Source: DATNPH01 sp036703315 (GTDB lineage: Bacteria; Cyanobacteriota; Cyanobacteriia; Cyanobacteriales; Coleofasciculaceae). From it: DNA of 64,000 nucleotides. How positions within the stretch are numbered: position 1 is the first letter of the stretch; every line of letters begins with the position of its first letter. Both the position numbers and the translations under genes were made by a program. The stretch is taken from contig DATNPH010000124.1 of assembly GCA_036703315.1 (NCBI GenBank), positions 30,121 to 94,120 of the forward strand, read 5' to 3'. Shown here in pieces: positions 8,641 through 18,183 of the stretch. The notes under the pieces are model-generated. The model was not told the DNA's origin, searched no databases, and worked only from the letters and a program-made list of their open reading frames with translations.

Positions 8641-9917
8641 TGAGTGCTGAAATCATTTGTGTTGGAACCGAGTTGCTCCTAGGTGATATTCTTAACACCA
8701 ATGCCCAGTTTTTATCGCTTGAATTAGCAGATTTGGGTATTCCTCACTACTATCAGACGGTGGTGGGAGATAATCCAGAGCGTTTGAAGCATGTGTTGGC
8801 AATTGCTAGCGATCGCTCTAATATCCTGATTTTTACTGGCGGTCTTGGTCCAACACCTGATGACCTTACTACTGAAACGATCGCTGACTTTTTTGGTGTT
8901 CCCCTGGTTGAACAACAAGACGTACTGGAAGATATCACCAAAAAATTTGCCCAACGAGGGCGTGAGATGACACCCAGTAACCGTAAGCAAGCGTTGATTC
9001 CAAAGGGTGCTGAAGTTTTACCTAACCCTGGAGGAACGGCTCCTGGTATCATCTGGCAACCTCACTCCGGCTTAACGATTCTGACCTTCCCTGGCGTTCC
9101 CAGTGAAATGCAACGCATGTGGCGGGAAACAGCTGTTCCTTATCTTAAAAGTCAAGGCTGGGGTAAACAAATCATCCATAGCCGCACCTTGAGATTTTGG
9201 GGAATTGGCGAGTCAGCTTTGGCTGAAAAAGTTGCTCCCTTTCTCAACTTACCCAATCCTACCGTTGCACCCTATGCCAGTCAGGGAGAGGTGAGGTTAC
9301 GAGTTTCGGCGTGTGCCGCTTCACAAACTGAGGCAGAACAATTGATTGAACCCGTGGCGCGACAACTTCGACAAATTGCGGGACTAGACTATTTCGGTAC
9401 TGACACTGATACCCTCGCGTCTGTAGTGGGTCAGCTGTTGACTGAGGCTTCGGAAACCCTTAGTGTTGCCGAATCCTGCACGGGCGGAGGTCTGGGGAGT
9501 ATGATCACCAATGTTTCCGGGAGTTCCAATTACTTTCTAGGAGGCGTTATTTCCTATGACAACTCCGTGAAAGCTAATGTTTTGGGTGTTACTCAGTCAG
9601 ACTTGTATACTGTTGGTGCTGTCAGCAAATCGGTGGCATTGCAAATGGCCGCTGGGGTGCGATCGCTCCTCTCCTCGCACTGGGGACTCAGTATCACTGG
9701 CATTGCTGGACCCGGTGGCGGGACAGATAGCAAGCCTGTTGGTCTTGTTTATATCGGATTGGCGCAACCTGAGGGTACTGTGGAATGCTTCAAGTATCAG
9801 TTAGGTCAAAATCGCACTCGGGATTTCATTCGTCATGCCAGCGCCTGCAATGCTCTCGACCAGCTACGGCGTAAATTACTAGCCAGAGGTAGCAGTATAA
9901 ATCATCGTCAACGGTGA
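8640..9917 (+). CDS. cinA: CinA-like protein (MoCF domain plus nicotinamide-nucleotide amidase domain)
   Basis: 425 residues, two domains. The N-terminal MoaB/MogA-like domain (residues ~1-170) shows GTELLLGDILNTN and TGGLGPTPDD near 66-75. The C-terminal amidase domain (~260-410) has A-E-S-C-T-G-G-G near 275-282, with the serine expected to attack the substrate, and G-I-A-G-P-G-G near 354. The C-terminal domain deamidates nicotinamide mononucleotide in pyridine-nucleotide salvage; the N-terminal domain is an ADP-ribose-type pyrophosphatase in studied relatives. No ribosome site is visible because the ATG follows a repeat tract. Confidence 0.93.
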   Translation: MSAEIICVGTELLLGDILNTNAQFLSLELADLGIPHYYQTVVGDNPERLKHVLAIASDRSNILIFTGGLGPTPDDLTTETIADFFGVPLVEQQDVLEDITKKFAQRGREMTPSNRKQALIPKGAEVLPNPGGTAPGIIWQPHSGLTILTFPGVPSEMQRMWRETAVPYLKSQGWGKQIIHSRTLRFWGIGESALAEKVAPFLNLPNPTVAPYASQGEVRLRVSACAASQTEAEQLIEPVARQLRQIAGLDYFGTDTDTLASVVGQLLTEASETLSVAESCTGGGLGSMITNVSGSSNYFLGGVISYDNSVKANVLGVTQSDLYTVGAVSKSVALQMAAGVRSLLSSHWGLSITGIAGPGGGTDSKPVGLVYIGLAQPEGTVECFKYQLGQNRTRDFIRHASACNALDQLRRKLLARGSSINHRQR

Positions 9918-10216
9918 CAAGTGATAATTGCTCAAGTAACTCATAACTTAAAGTAGATGCAAGATGCCGCTTTTGAGCAAGTTATCTCCTAACCTCTTCT
10001 CTAGTAGGATGGAAATGGTTTTAGTCAGTGTGTTAATCTTAGACTAATAAGAAACGCAACACTTAGGGTTTTTTTTCTCAAACAGTGTCTGCCAAAAGAA
10101 ACGCTCAGGTAATCTAAACTCTCTTGACTTCCCACTCTAAGATGGATGCCAGTAGATTTTTATGATTGTCCTGCTGTAAAGAATATACAGGTTGTCTTAC
10201 AGGAGCTTTCTGTTTA

Positions 10217-10354
10217 ATGGATTATATAGAAGAGGTCTTGGAAAAACTTAAAGAATGGGCTCGTCGGCTCATTGAAACCCTCCTAGGACCAGAGGCGCAC
10301 CCAGAACATGAACCAATTCCCATCCCTGTTAATGAGCCACGCCGTCGCCGCTAA
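10217..10354 (+). CDS. 45-residue conserved small protein
   Basis: Starts at the internal ATG 10217 (MDYIEEVLEKLKEWARRLIE), preceded by a good AGGAG site; the longer frame upstream lacks one. The first 28 residues form an amphipathic helix with charged faces, followed by a Pro/Glu-rich tail ending in PRRRR. I know short proteins of this make-up from cyanobacteria, without a function. It ends 12 bases before aroQ and is probably co-transcribed with it. Confidence 0.75.
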   Translation: MDYIEEVLEKLKEWARRLIETLLGPEAHPEHEPIPIPVNEPRRRR

Positions 10355-10366
10355 TCGTTTACACCT

Positions 10367-10846
10367 GTGGCTGATGATACTCGGAGCTTTTTAAGTATCC
10401 TGGTTTTGCATGGTCCCAATCTAAATCTACTGGGACGTAGAGAGCCAGGAATTTACGGGTCCGTGACTTTAGATGAGATTAACCACCTGTTAGAGCAGCA
10501 GGGGCAGACACTGGGCTGCAAAGTTTTGGCATTGCAGTCCAACCATGAAGGTGTCTTGGTGGACACAATTCATGATGCCTTAGGGAAACACCAAGGTATT
10601 GTGATTAATGCTGGTGCCTACACTCATACCAGTGTTGCGATACGCGATGCCTTAGCCGCAGTAGTGATTCCTACGGTAGAGGTTCATCTCAGTAACATTT
10701 ATCAACGCGAAGCGTTTCGGCATCACTCCTTCATCGCACCCGTTGCAATTGGACAAATTAGTGGTTTTGGTGCTGAAAGTTATCGGCTAGGTCTACAGGC
10801 TCTAGTTCATTACCTGAGAAAACAAAATGCCAACGGATTAGAATAA
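10367..10846 (+). CDS. aroQ: 3-dehydroquinate dehydratase, type II
   Basis: 159 residues. It catalyses the third step of the shikimate pathway, dehydrating 3-dehydroquinate to 3-dehydroshikimate. Motifs match type II enzymes: L-H-G-P-N-L-N-L-L-G-R-R-E-P-G-I-Y-G at the N-terminus, containing the catalytic Tyr and the flexible-loop Arg; N-A-G-A-Y-T-H-T-S; and V-H-L-S-N-I-Y-Q-R-E near 105, with the catalytic His. The start is a GTG 12 bases past the small upstream gene, so translational coupling is likely. Confidence 0.96.
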   Translation: MADDTRSFLSILVLHGPNLNLLGRREPGIYGSVTLDEINHLLEQQGQTLGCKVLALQSNHEGVLVDTIHDALGKHQGIVINAGAYTHTSVAIRDALAAVVIPTVEVHLSNIYQREAFRHHSFIAPVAIGQISGFGAESYRLGLQALVHYLRKQNANGLE

Positions 10847-10894
10847 TCCTTGTTGAGACGTTTAGAATCTCGGCTAACTGTTGGACAAGCCGGA

Positions 10895-12133
10895 TTAGTC
10901 GCCTACTCTACTATCGATTTTGAGGTTTATCGGGAAGGTTACGGTAAACGTAGAGCCTACTCCGACTTCAGAAACCAGCTGAATTTCTCCCTGTAGCAGC
11001 TTGACGAGGCGCGAAACAATAGATAGTCCTAAACCAGTGCCTTCGTGCTTTCCACGCCCTTGGTTGAAAAAGGCTTGCGAGTAAGGTTCAAATATGCGGC
11101 TTTGATCTTCTGGGGCAATACCAATACCAGTATCAGTAACAGCAATGCGCCATTTCTCCCCGGGTACAGTATTGCAACTAATTTGAATCAAGCCAACATC
11201 TGTATAGCGAACAGCGTTGCCCAGGAGATTGGTTAAAATCTGTTGCAAGCGAAAAGGATCAGTCAGCACTTTAGAAGGAGTGGGTGACTCGGAGTGATCG
11301 CCGCTAGCCGAATCATAATCTGTTTTCAGTTGCAAGCCTTTAGCCTGTGCCAGTGGTTCGATCATTTCACTCACCGTAGTAACCACCGAACAAACATCAA
11401 TAAACTCCAAATTCAACTTAATTTGGGCTGCTTCATAGCGTGATAACTCTAGCACATCATTGACGATACGCAGCAGATGCTGCCCTCCTTGTAGCACTCG
11501 CTCAATACTGCGGATAGTCGGAGAGGTAGAGTCAGCGTTGACGTTTTGTTGTTGTAGACGCAGGATAAGTTCTGAGTAGCCAATTACAGCCGTGAGTGGT
11601 GTCTTCAACTCATGAGCTAAGTGAGAAAGATGGTCTTTGCTTGCCTCAAAAAGACGAGTCAGTTCTTGGTTAGTTAACGTCAACTGACTCCGAAGCTGTT
11701 CTAATTCCTGCAAACGCTCTTGTACATAGCTTTTAAAGCATTGAGAAATTGCTTCATCTAGCACTGTATCAATTTGGCGAAATGTTTGAATAATCTCCTG
11801 AGGAGAACTTTCCAGGCAGTGAGATTCTAACACTGAAAAAGTAATCCGACGCAGGAGACTGTACTCTTTCATAATTTCCGCCGGATCATAACCTTGTCTA
11901 GCTCGTAAAGTCCCATGATCCAAACTGGCTTGGGTAATCCTTTCAAAAATCTCTTCTCGAGGATGTTCCAGCACCGATGCCAATGATTTGAGAAGCTTAG
12001 GAAGTGAATCCCCTAGAGCTGTATCAGACACATCTACTGAACTTTGTATCTGGCGGTCTTGACGGACTGCATCAATCCATCGTTCCATAATTGTGTCAGT
12101 TTGCTTAGCAATTAGTTGGCTAGCGTTTAGCAT
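10895..12133 (-). CDS. Sensor histidine kinase with RsbRD-like N-terminal domain
   Basis: 412 residues, no membrane segment, so a soluble kinase. Residues ~1-140 are all-helical and look like the RsbRD/RsbT co-antagonist N-terminal domain (RARQGYDPAEIMKEYSLLRR), a sensory domain. HisKA follows with phospho-acceptor His174 in H-L-A-H-E-L-K-T-P-L. The ATPase domain has the N-box (NLLGNAVRYT), G1 (TDTGIGIAPED) and G2 (GTGLGLSIV) motifs near residues 300-370. The partner response regulator is not adjacent. Convergent with aroQ. Confidence 0.9.
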   Translation of the reverse strand: MLNASQLIAKQTDTIMERWIDAVRQDRQIQSSVDVSDTALGDSLPKLLKSLASVLEHPREEIFERITQASLDHGTLRARQGYDPAEIMKEYSLLRRITFSVLESHCLESSPQEIIQTFRQIDTVLDEAISQCFKSYVQERLQELEQLRSQLTLTNQELTRLFEASKDHLSHLAHELKTPLTAVIGYSELILRLQQQNVNADSTSPTIRSIERVLQGGQHLLRIVNDVLELSRYEAAQIKLNLEFIDVCSVVTTVSEMIEPLAQAKGLQLKTDYDSASGDHSESPTPSKVLTDPFRLQQILTNLLGNAVRYTDVGLIQISCNTVPGEKWRIAVTDTGIGIAPEDQSRIFEPYSQAFFNQGRGKHEGTGLGLSIVSRLVKLLQGEIQLVSEVGVGSTFTVTFPINLKIDSRVGD

Positions 12134-12238
12134 GGATCAGGATGTTCATGGTGGCAACTACCGTAACTCTAATTTTTAAATGAGTAGATCAGGATAAGAA
12201 ATTCTATATTTTGTACAAGTTTGCTTGACCCGCTTAAA

Positions 12239-12280
12239 TGAATTGCACCCCATCCTCACCTAAGTTAGGGGTGCAATTCA
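12239..12280 (-). terminator. Inverted repeat after the GT8 gene
   Basis: TGAATTGCACCCC and GGGGTGCAATTCA pair perfectly over 13 bases with a 16-base loop. It lies 30 bases past the stop of the minus-strand glycosyltransferase. A T-run is weak, so it may be a terminator, a processing hairpin or a small mobile repeat. Confidence 0.5.
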
Positions 12281-12309
12281 AGTATTAGGACACGATTAGT
12301 TTAAAAGTC

Positions 12310-13308
12310 TCAAACATTTCTACTTAGTTGTGGTGTTTGCTCTCCCTTCTTACTTATCTCTATCGCTTTTCTCGCATCTTTTCCAAAATTCCACAGTTGT
12401 TTCATTTCTTTGGTAGCTCGTCTCCAAGCACGCCTGAAGATCGTATTGCGCCATCCCGACCAAGCCGTCTGGTCAAGATATTGGAAGAATAAATCTTTTG
12501 CTGGGTGAGAACAGCCTTGATGCCAAGGTTTAGGCGAAGTCGTATAGTGAACAATGTAGGGATGCTCAAGAAGCTCCTGATAAAGCGGCTCGTCATAGGG
12601 ACTATCTTGCCATGATGAATACGTGTAGATCCGAGGCATCTGATTCCAGCGCGGGTTCAGTTCTCCCCATTTTCCAGCAAGTACAGCGTTGAGTCCATCT
12701 TGATCGTGATCGCGCACATAGTCTTTATTACGTTCAAGATATTCGACAACCTTTTGGGGAATATTATCAGTACGCCACTTTTCAAGATTAATTACTAAAA
12801 GTCCAGCATTAAAATATTTATAGTCTGGATTAATGCCTACCTCCTTGTAGTTTCTCAGCCCGCCAGACATCCGGATATAGCGCTGGTTATCATCCTGAAC
12901 AGCTAAAACATAGTTATCACCGATATCTATATTCCATAGCTGTTCTAAATCTCCCTTGACGACCATGTCGCTATCAAGATAGATAACCTTGTTAAAATGC
13001 CTGGGGACAAGTTGAGGAATGAGCAGACGATAATAGGTGACAATCGTCAAGTGTCTTTCTACTTTTAGGTTTTCAACGAGTGCTTTATTGGGCTGTACCC
13101 AGGAAATATCAACCTGATCAGGGTCAATAGATTGGAGAATTCGGCGTTGACTACGCTGACTAATCCCACCATCAATAATGAATAGGGCTATCTTTGGCTT
13201 GTTTTTGAGATTCACTAGTGCTGAATGAAGAGTGACAGCTAGTGGCACGGCATAGTTTTCATCAGCAGCACAGACAAGAGCGATTGGCTGACTGTTTGAA
13301 TTAACCAT
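12310..13308 (-). CDS. Glycosyltransferase family 8 protein
   Basis: 332 residues. The fold begins with ALVCAADENYAVPLAVTLHS, the nucleotide-sugar site of GT8 enzymes, and the metal-binding D-x-D is Asp112-Ser-Asp114 in IYLDSDMVV. D-H-D-Q-D-G-L-N near 200 and H-Y-T-T-S-P-K-P-W-H near 265 complete the family pattern. GT8 retaining enzymes add glucose or galactose from UDP-sugars to lipopolysaccharide or other glycans; acceptor unknown. The tail after ~300 is basic and may bind membrane. No other polysaccharide gene is adjacent. Confidence 0.9.
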   Translation of the reverse strand: MVNSNSQPIALVCAADENYAVPLAVTLHSALVNLKNKPKIALFIIDGGISQRSQRRILQSIDPDQVDISWVQPNKALVENLKVERHLTIVTYYRLLIPQLVPRHFNKVIYLDSDMVVKGDLEQLWNIDIGDNYVLAVQDDNQRYIRMSGGLRNYKEVGINPDYKYFNAGLLVINLEKWRTDNIPQKVVEYLERNKDYVRDHDQDGLNAVLAGKWGELNPRWNQMPRIYTYSSWQDSPYDEPLYQELLEHPYIVHYTTSPKPWHQGCSHPAKDLFFQYLDQTAWSGWRNTIFRRAWRRATKEMKQLWNFGKDARKAIEISKKGEQTPQLSRNV

Positions 13309-13893
13309 TGGTAGAATCTCCTAAATATATTTTGCAGATTCATTGGGTTGACTTGAGCCAGATAACCGTGGTTTAGGCTTCCACTATCTCTCTAAGCCCG
13401 ACCTGCTAGAGGCAACTATTGTTCAAGCTAGGTATCTACAGGAAACAATAAGCAAAGCTGTGAAATTTGAACTCATGTAAAGCGTCTATTCATAAAATCT
13501 TTATACAAAGTGACCTTATGTGAAGTTCTTATAAGGCTGACCTGATTGAGGTTATTTTGTCACTCTATCGAAAGATATAAAAATGAGACGAGTCTGGAGT
13601 TGAGGAATCATAAAGGTTTGGAGTTTCAGGCTGAGTAGCAATATTTGAAATCTTGTGTACAAAATTTCTAAATATTGCTCTGAATTATCATGAAACACGG
13701 TAATAACTTAGTATTTTTACTAAAAAATTAAAAAAACTTAGTATTTTAAAGGACAGGCACCTACTCAGTCATTTAGACTAGACTAAACTCGGATACATTA
13801 ACCTTTGACTTCTAGCAGATAGGTAATTACAACCATATTTTTGGCAATACTATAGCGGGAGTAAGGGAGGTTATTAGCCGATAGAAGGCATTG
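13309..13893. other. AT-rich intergenic stretch between divergent genes
   Basis: 585 bases without an open frame of note. It must hold the promoters of the GT8 gene (minus) and the ADP-ribosylglycohydrolase-like gene (plus). A small dyad TTCTTATAAGG lies near 13527 and an A/T block with repeated TTAGTATTTT occurs at 13705-13750. Confidence 0.5.
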
Positions 13894-14847
13894 ATGCGGT
13901 ACTCACTTTTGAACCGGTTTCGGGGGGCGTTACTAGGCAGCCTTGTGGGAGAAATTCTGGGCAGTGGTAGTGGACTTGTGCGAGTTTTGGATAAACCAAT
14001 GCTCACACCGCCTAAACCAGACGACTCTCAGCTTAGTCAAACGCTTTTAGCTTGGAGCCAGATTGCAGCTTGCGGCACCGAAAGTTTAATCCGTTGTGGA
14101 AAACTCGATATAGAAGATTGGGTGCTTCACACTGGCATGATGCAGTCGTCTCTACTGTTGCTGAAGGGTACAGCTAATAGCAGCGAGGCAGCATTGGCAA
14201 CACTACCGATCGGGCTATTTTTTCATGAAGATGAAGTCAAGTTGCGACAACAACTGCTACAGGGGGCAGCCCTTTGGTTGGAGGATTCCACGGCATCTGA
14301 GGGGGTATTAGCCGTGGCTTTTGCGATCGCACTTGCCCTTACAGAAAAACTCGACGTTGCCACATTGATTCCCCGAACCCTTGCCTATCTAGGGACATCT
14401 CAAACGCCTTTAGGGCAGCAACTCGAACAGGTACAAACATTATTACAACAAGGGGCGGGCTTAGATAGAACTCTCACTCAGTTGCATCGTGAAGCTCAAC
14501 GTAGAGGCACTCCGCTAGGTCGCCCCTACACATCTATTGCTCTAGCCTTCTACTGTTTTCTTAGCACTCCAGAAGATTTTCGGCTCTGTGTTACCCGTGC
14601 TGCCCGTACTGGCTGTCAATCCCAGATTACAGCTTCCCTCACTGGCACTTTAGCGGGTGTCTACAACAGCATCATTGGCATTCCTGTCAGCTGGCGTCTT
14701 ACGGCTAATCAAATCAGTATTGGCATCCAGAAGTTACAACAAGCAGACCGTCTGCTTGCCGTCTGGTCTGGTGTTTATGATGTTTCAGTAGTAGACCAGT
14801 GCCAGTGGACAGCTGTAGCAGCACCGCGAGTGATTCAGCCACGATAA
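13894..14847 (+). CDS. ADP-ribosylglycohydrolase-like protein, metal ligands apparently lost
   Basis: 317 residues from ATG 13894; AGAAGG sits about 8 bases upstream. The start R-F-R-G-A-L-L-G-S-L-V-G-E, the D-D-S-Q-L-S-Q-T-L-L-A-W stretch near 50 and the C-terminal L-T-G-T-L-A-G-V-Y-N-S-I-I-G-I-P follow the layout of ADP-ribosylglycohydrolases (DraG fold). But the usual GDALG becomes GSLVGE, TDDT becomes PDDS and the C-terminal GGDTDT becomes a G-C-Q-S-Q stretch, so most Mg-binding acids are missing. I infer a non-catalytic or repurposed member. Confidence 0.7.
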   Translation: MRYSLLNRFRGALLGSLVGEILGSGSGLVRVLDKPMLTPPKPDDSQLSQTLLAWSQIAACGTESLIRCGKLDIEDWVLHTGMMQSSLLLLKGTANSSEAALATLPIGLFFHEDEVKLRQQLLQGAALWLEDSTASEGVLAVAFAIALALTEKLDVATLIPRTLAYLGTSQTPLGQQLEQVQTLLQQGAGLDRTLTQLHREAQRRGTPLGRPYTSIALAFYCFLSTPEDFRLCVTRAARTGCQSQITASLTGTLAGVYNSIIGIPVSWRLTANQISIGIQKLQQADRLLAVWSGVYDVSVVDQCQWTAVAAPRVIQPR

Positions 14848-15447
14848 CAATGATTTTTAACTCTAGTTTCCAAAACCAGAATAGTCTCCTACGAGTGACC
14901 CATGACTAATGGGAAGACCGCTGGCAGATGTGAGAAAGTAGCAACATCTTCTATTAAGGGCGGTAGGGATATCCTCGTTCCCTTGCGGGCGAGGAGAGAG
15001 GAAAGCTGGCAAGCTGCCGTACCCTTTTCACAAGGCTTGCCTACATGGTTCATAGTTAATTGTTCCTTACTATGAACTGTGAACAATTAACTATGAACAC
15101 CCGACACTTCATCCCCTTGTCAGTCAGGAAAAGGTTTCATTGTTATGCATTTATCGGCACATAGAGTTCTACAGCTTAGGAGCCAGGTCTTCTAGAAAAA
15201 AAGAAGTCCAAGTTCTAAGTGCCTCTCATCCTTAGCACGGATGTTCAGTAAATCGGAATTCGTTCCACCTAAAAATAGGCATGCTACCTGAGTTTTTGTA
15301 AGGTAAAAAGAAGTGAACTCAACAGTTAAAGTCCACAAGAAGGGATATGGATACATTTAAATAGATTAGATTGCGCTGTCTGAAATTAATGAATACCTTG
15401 CCTACGCTCTCACTGCTACCGTCACCTAAAATGGCAAATCTTGTGTT
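14848..15447. other. Intergenic stretch with a long hairpin
   Basis: No gene seen in 600 bases. The left half contains a GC-rich stretch that keeps a minus-strand frame open by chance. The right 80 bases lead into pgpH (plus). The only marked structure is the perfect inverted repeat at 15048-15098, listed separately. Confidence 0.5.
15048..15098. repeat. Perfect 18-bp inverted repeat
   Basis: GTTCATAGTTAATTGTTC and its exact reverse complement GAACAATTAACTATGAAC are separated by 15 bases. The same words occur singly in front of cinA (8605-8640), so this is probably an inverted pair of a dispersed repeat. Confidence 0.8.
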
Positions 15448-17961
15448 ATGAAAATGCTTTATTCCTTGATGCAGCCGATCACGCAATTACGGCGAACATC
15501 TGAGCATCTTCGGGCTTGGTTGTCATTCAGGGTATCTAATTCCTCTGCCACTGCTAACTCATCGGGGTACCAAACACAGGAGGGTAATTTGCCTGAGCAA
15601 CCCCTACAACTGGAACCCTCTGTAAAGAAGCGTCGCAATAGCCCTAGGTATACTCTACGCCCACGTAAAGGTCGTTCACCAGCCATGTTTGTAGTGGCAG
15701 TGATTTCTCTGACGAGTGTTACGGGGAACCGCTTCTATAATCAGCCGAAGCTAGATGTAGGCAAAGCAGCTCCACAGACAATTCGGGCACCGCTCGATGC
15801 TAATGTTGAGGACAAGAAAACCACGGAAGAAAAGCGTAAGGTAGCCCGTACTGGTTCTGTCCCTGTGTTAATGTTGGACAGCTCGCTTAGCCAAAAAATT
15901 TATCAAGATCTTCAGCAATCCCTTGACAAGGTAGAAGAACTGCGACAAATGAGCAGTCCTTTTCCCTTTGTGGAAACGACTATTCTCTCAGATGCTACTC
16001 AGCGCTATCTGCGCCAGATCAAGGAACCGGAGTGGCAGTCTATTACAGCTAAAGTCACTAGCGATGAAACCGTCAAGCCTTCTGATTCGGGAGTAGCAGC
16101 GTCTAATCAGGTTAAAGAGCCAGGAAATCTCTCGTTTGACCAAGCCGTCAAAGAACTGCAAAGCTACCGTCAGCAGTCTTCTATGCAAGCTTTCTCAGCT
16201 CTAATAGAGTCGATTTCGATGGCTCGTCAGAGCTATGCACAGGCATGGCGTCAACTTTCAGAGTCACATGTCTCTGAATCAAGCCGTCGTTACGATCCTT
16301 CTTGGCTTGAGCTATCCGATGCGGCTTGGCAAGAGACACGAAAGGGTATCACTGAGGCGTCGAAGCGCATCCTCACCCAGGGCATTCCTCCAGGATTACC
16401 GCCTGACATCTTAAGCGAAGCGGTAAAGTTGCAAGTGAATACGCTCGTCCCTCGTGAGGCTGAAGCTTTAGCAAGTCAACTTCTGACAAGCGTCTTGCAA
16501 CCAAACTTAACGGAAGATAAAGAACAAACTAAACGTAGGGCAGAGCAAGCGGCACAAGCCGTAGAGCCGATGATTGTCTCCGTGCGGAAGGGAGATGTAA
16601 TTGTCTATGCCGGGGAGGAGATCACCCAAGCGAATTTCGTAGTGCTAGATCACTTTAACTTGAGTCGCCGGGAAGTTAACTGGTACGGTCTAGTCGGATT
16701 TACTAGTCTTGTTACCGGAGCCGTTGGCATTTTTTTTGTAGTGGAACGACGAGTACAGCCAACGCTGCGGCGACGCGACCACATTTTGCTGTTGCTTCTA
16801 AGTCTTAGTACGCCCCTAATGGGCATTTTTGGTATTCTCTATACAGATTTGCCAGCGATTGGTTTGTTGGTAGGTAGCTTTTATAGTCCAGCTTTGGGCG
16901 TTACAGTTGTTGGTTTACTGACTGGCTTAGTCACCTTCAGTATGGGAGTCAGCTGGGAATATTTACTAGCTGGGGCTGCTGCTGGTCTAGTCGGTGCTTG
17001 GATGGCTGGGCGAATGCGATCGCGCGAGGAACTGGCTTTTCTAGGCTGTGCGATTGGGTTAACCCAGGGAGGGGTTTACCTAGTCCTGAATCTGATATCG
17101 AGTGCTGCTGTCGGTGCTGTTTGGTACACCGTACTCCAAGAGGCAGTGGTGTACAGTTTAGCTGGTTTGTCTTGGAGTATCGTAGCCCTGGGAATATCGC
17201 CTTATCTGGAACGGCTGTTTGACTTGGTAACACCAATTCGTCTAGCCGAGTTGGCCAATCCCAATCGTCCCCTCCTAAAACGGCTAGCGACTGAAGCACC
17301 TGGAACATTTCAACATACCCTGTTCGTTGCGTCCTTGGCAGAAGCAGCGGCGCGAGAACTCCACTGTAATGTGGAGCTAGTCCGAGCCGGAACACTTTAC
17401 CACGACCTAGGAAAAATGCACGACCCATTAGGATTTATTGAAAATCAAATGGGTGGTCCCAATAAGCATGATGAGATTAATGATCCTTGGACAAGCGCCG
17501 AGATTATCAAAAAACACGTTACTGAAGGACTGGTTATGGCTCGCAAGCACCAGTTGCCTAGAGCTATTCGAGACTTTATTCCAGAACACCAAGGAACCCT
17601 GCTGATTTCCTATTTTTATTTCCAGGCTAAACAGAAAGCTGACCAGGACGGTGAGCCTCCTGTGCTGGAGTCAGATTTTCGCTACGATGGCCCAATTCCT
17701 CAATCTCGCGAAACGGGTATAGTCATGCTGGCTGATGCCTGTGAAGCCGCGCTGCGATCGCTCAAGGACGCGACCCCAGAAACAGCCCTTTCGATGATCA
17801 ATAAAATCCTCAGAGCTCGCTGGCAAGACAACCAGTTAGCCGATTCTGGGTTAACACGGGAGGATCTGTCAATCATTGCCGAAGTTTTTGTCAGAGTTTG
17901 GCAACAGTGTAATCACCAACGTATTGCTTATCCAAAAGCTGCGCTCAATTGCCAGCCATAA
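15448..17961 (+). CDS. PgpH-type 7TM HD-domain phosphohydrolase
   Basis: 837 residues. A cytoplasmic tail of ~80 residues leads into a first membrane segment, a large periplasmic helical 7TMR-HDED domain (~100-400), a block of seven membrane helices (~405-590) and a C-terminal HD domain. HD ligands are visible: H in E-A-P-G-T-F-Q-H-T near 621, H-D-L-G-K near 651 and later D-A-C-E. PgpH proteins degrade cyclic di-AMP, so this is likely a c-di-AMP phosphodiesterase of the plasma membrane. The cyanobacterial N-terminal tail (RPRKGRSP) is basic. Followed by 220 bases of repeats, then the CyRepA1 gene. Confidence 0.9.
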   Translation: MKMLYSLMQPITQLRRTSEHLRAWLSFRVSNSSATANSSGYQTQEGNLPEQPLQLEPSVKKRRNSPRYTLRPRKGRSPAMFVVAVISLTSVTGNRFYNQPKLDVGKAAPQTIRAPLDANVEDKKTTEEKRKVARTGSVPVLMLDSSLSQKIYQDLQQSLDKVEELRQMSSPFPFVETTILSDATQRYLRQIKEPEWQSITAKVTSDETVKPSDSGVAASNQVKEPGNLSFDQAVKELQSYRQQSSMQAFSALIESISMARQSYAQAWRQLSESHVSESSRRYDPSWLELSDAAWQETRKGITEASKRILTQGIPPGLPPDILSEAVKLQVNTLVPREAEALASQLLTSVLQPNLTEDKEQTKRRAEQAAQAVEPMIVSVRKGDVIVYAGEEITQANFVVLDHFNLSRREVNWYGLVGFTSLVTGAVGIFFVVERRVQPTLRRRDHILLLLLSLSTPLMGIFGILYTDLPAIGLLVGSFYSPALGVTVVGLLTGLVTFSMGVSWEYLLAGAAAGLVGAWMAGRMRSREELAFLGCAIGLTQGGVYLVLNLISSAAVGAVWYTVLQEAVVYSLAGLSWSIVALGISPYLERLFDLVTPIRLAELANPNRPLLKRLATEAPGTFQHTLFVASLAEAAARELHCNVELVRAGTLYHDLGKMHDPLGFIENQMGGPNKHDEINDPWTSAEIIKKHVTEGLVMARKHQLPRAIRDFIPEHQGTLLISYFYFQAKQKADQDGEPPVLESDFRYDGPIPQSRETGIVMLADACEAALRSLKDATPETALSMINKILRARWQDNQLADSGLTREDLSIIAEVFVRVWQQCNHQRIAYPKAALNCQP

Positions 17962-17974
17962 GCCAGTCCTACTA

Positions 17975-18075
17975 AATTCGATAAGGCTAATAGCTAATAG
18001 TTGGTTACTAATTGTCTTTTGCCTATTAACCCTTCGGGTGACGCTCCTGCGTCGCTACCGCGCTCGCTCACCATT
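17975..18075. repeat. Dispersed repeats after pgpH
   Basis: GCTAATAGCTAATAGTTGG is followed by the GC-rich motif TGACGCTCCTGCGTCGCTAC and its continuation to 18070. The same GC-rich motif, slightly changed, lies inside the coding region of dndC at 58044-58078, so it is a mobile or spreading repeat. Confidence 0.7.
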
Positions 18076-18183
18076 AGCCATTAGCAAAAAACCAACCGTT
18101 GAGTTGTGATGGATATTTACCTACATGGTATTACAGATAGTGCTTTTATTCACAATCTTCGATTGAACCACTAAATATGGTGT

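Noticed and set aside
16949..17428. 159-codon frame antisense to pgpH
   Set aside because: Lies fully opposite the membrane and HD domains of pgpH; composition is that of a shadow.
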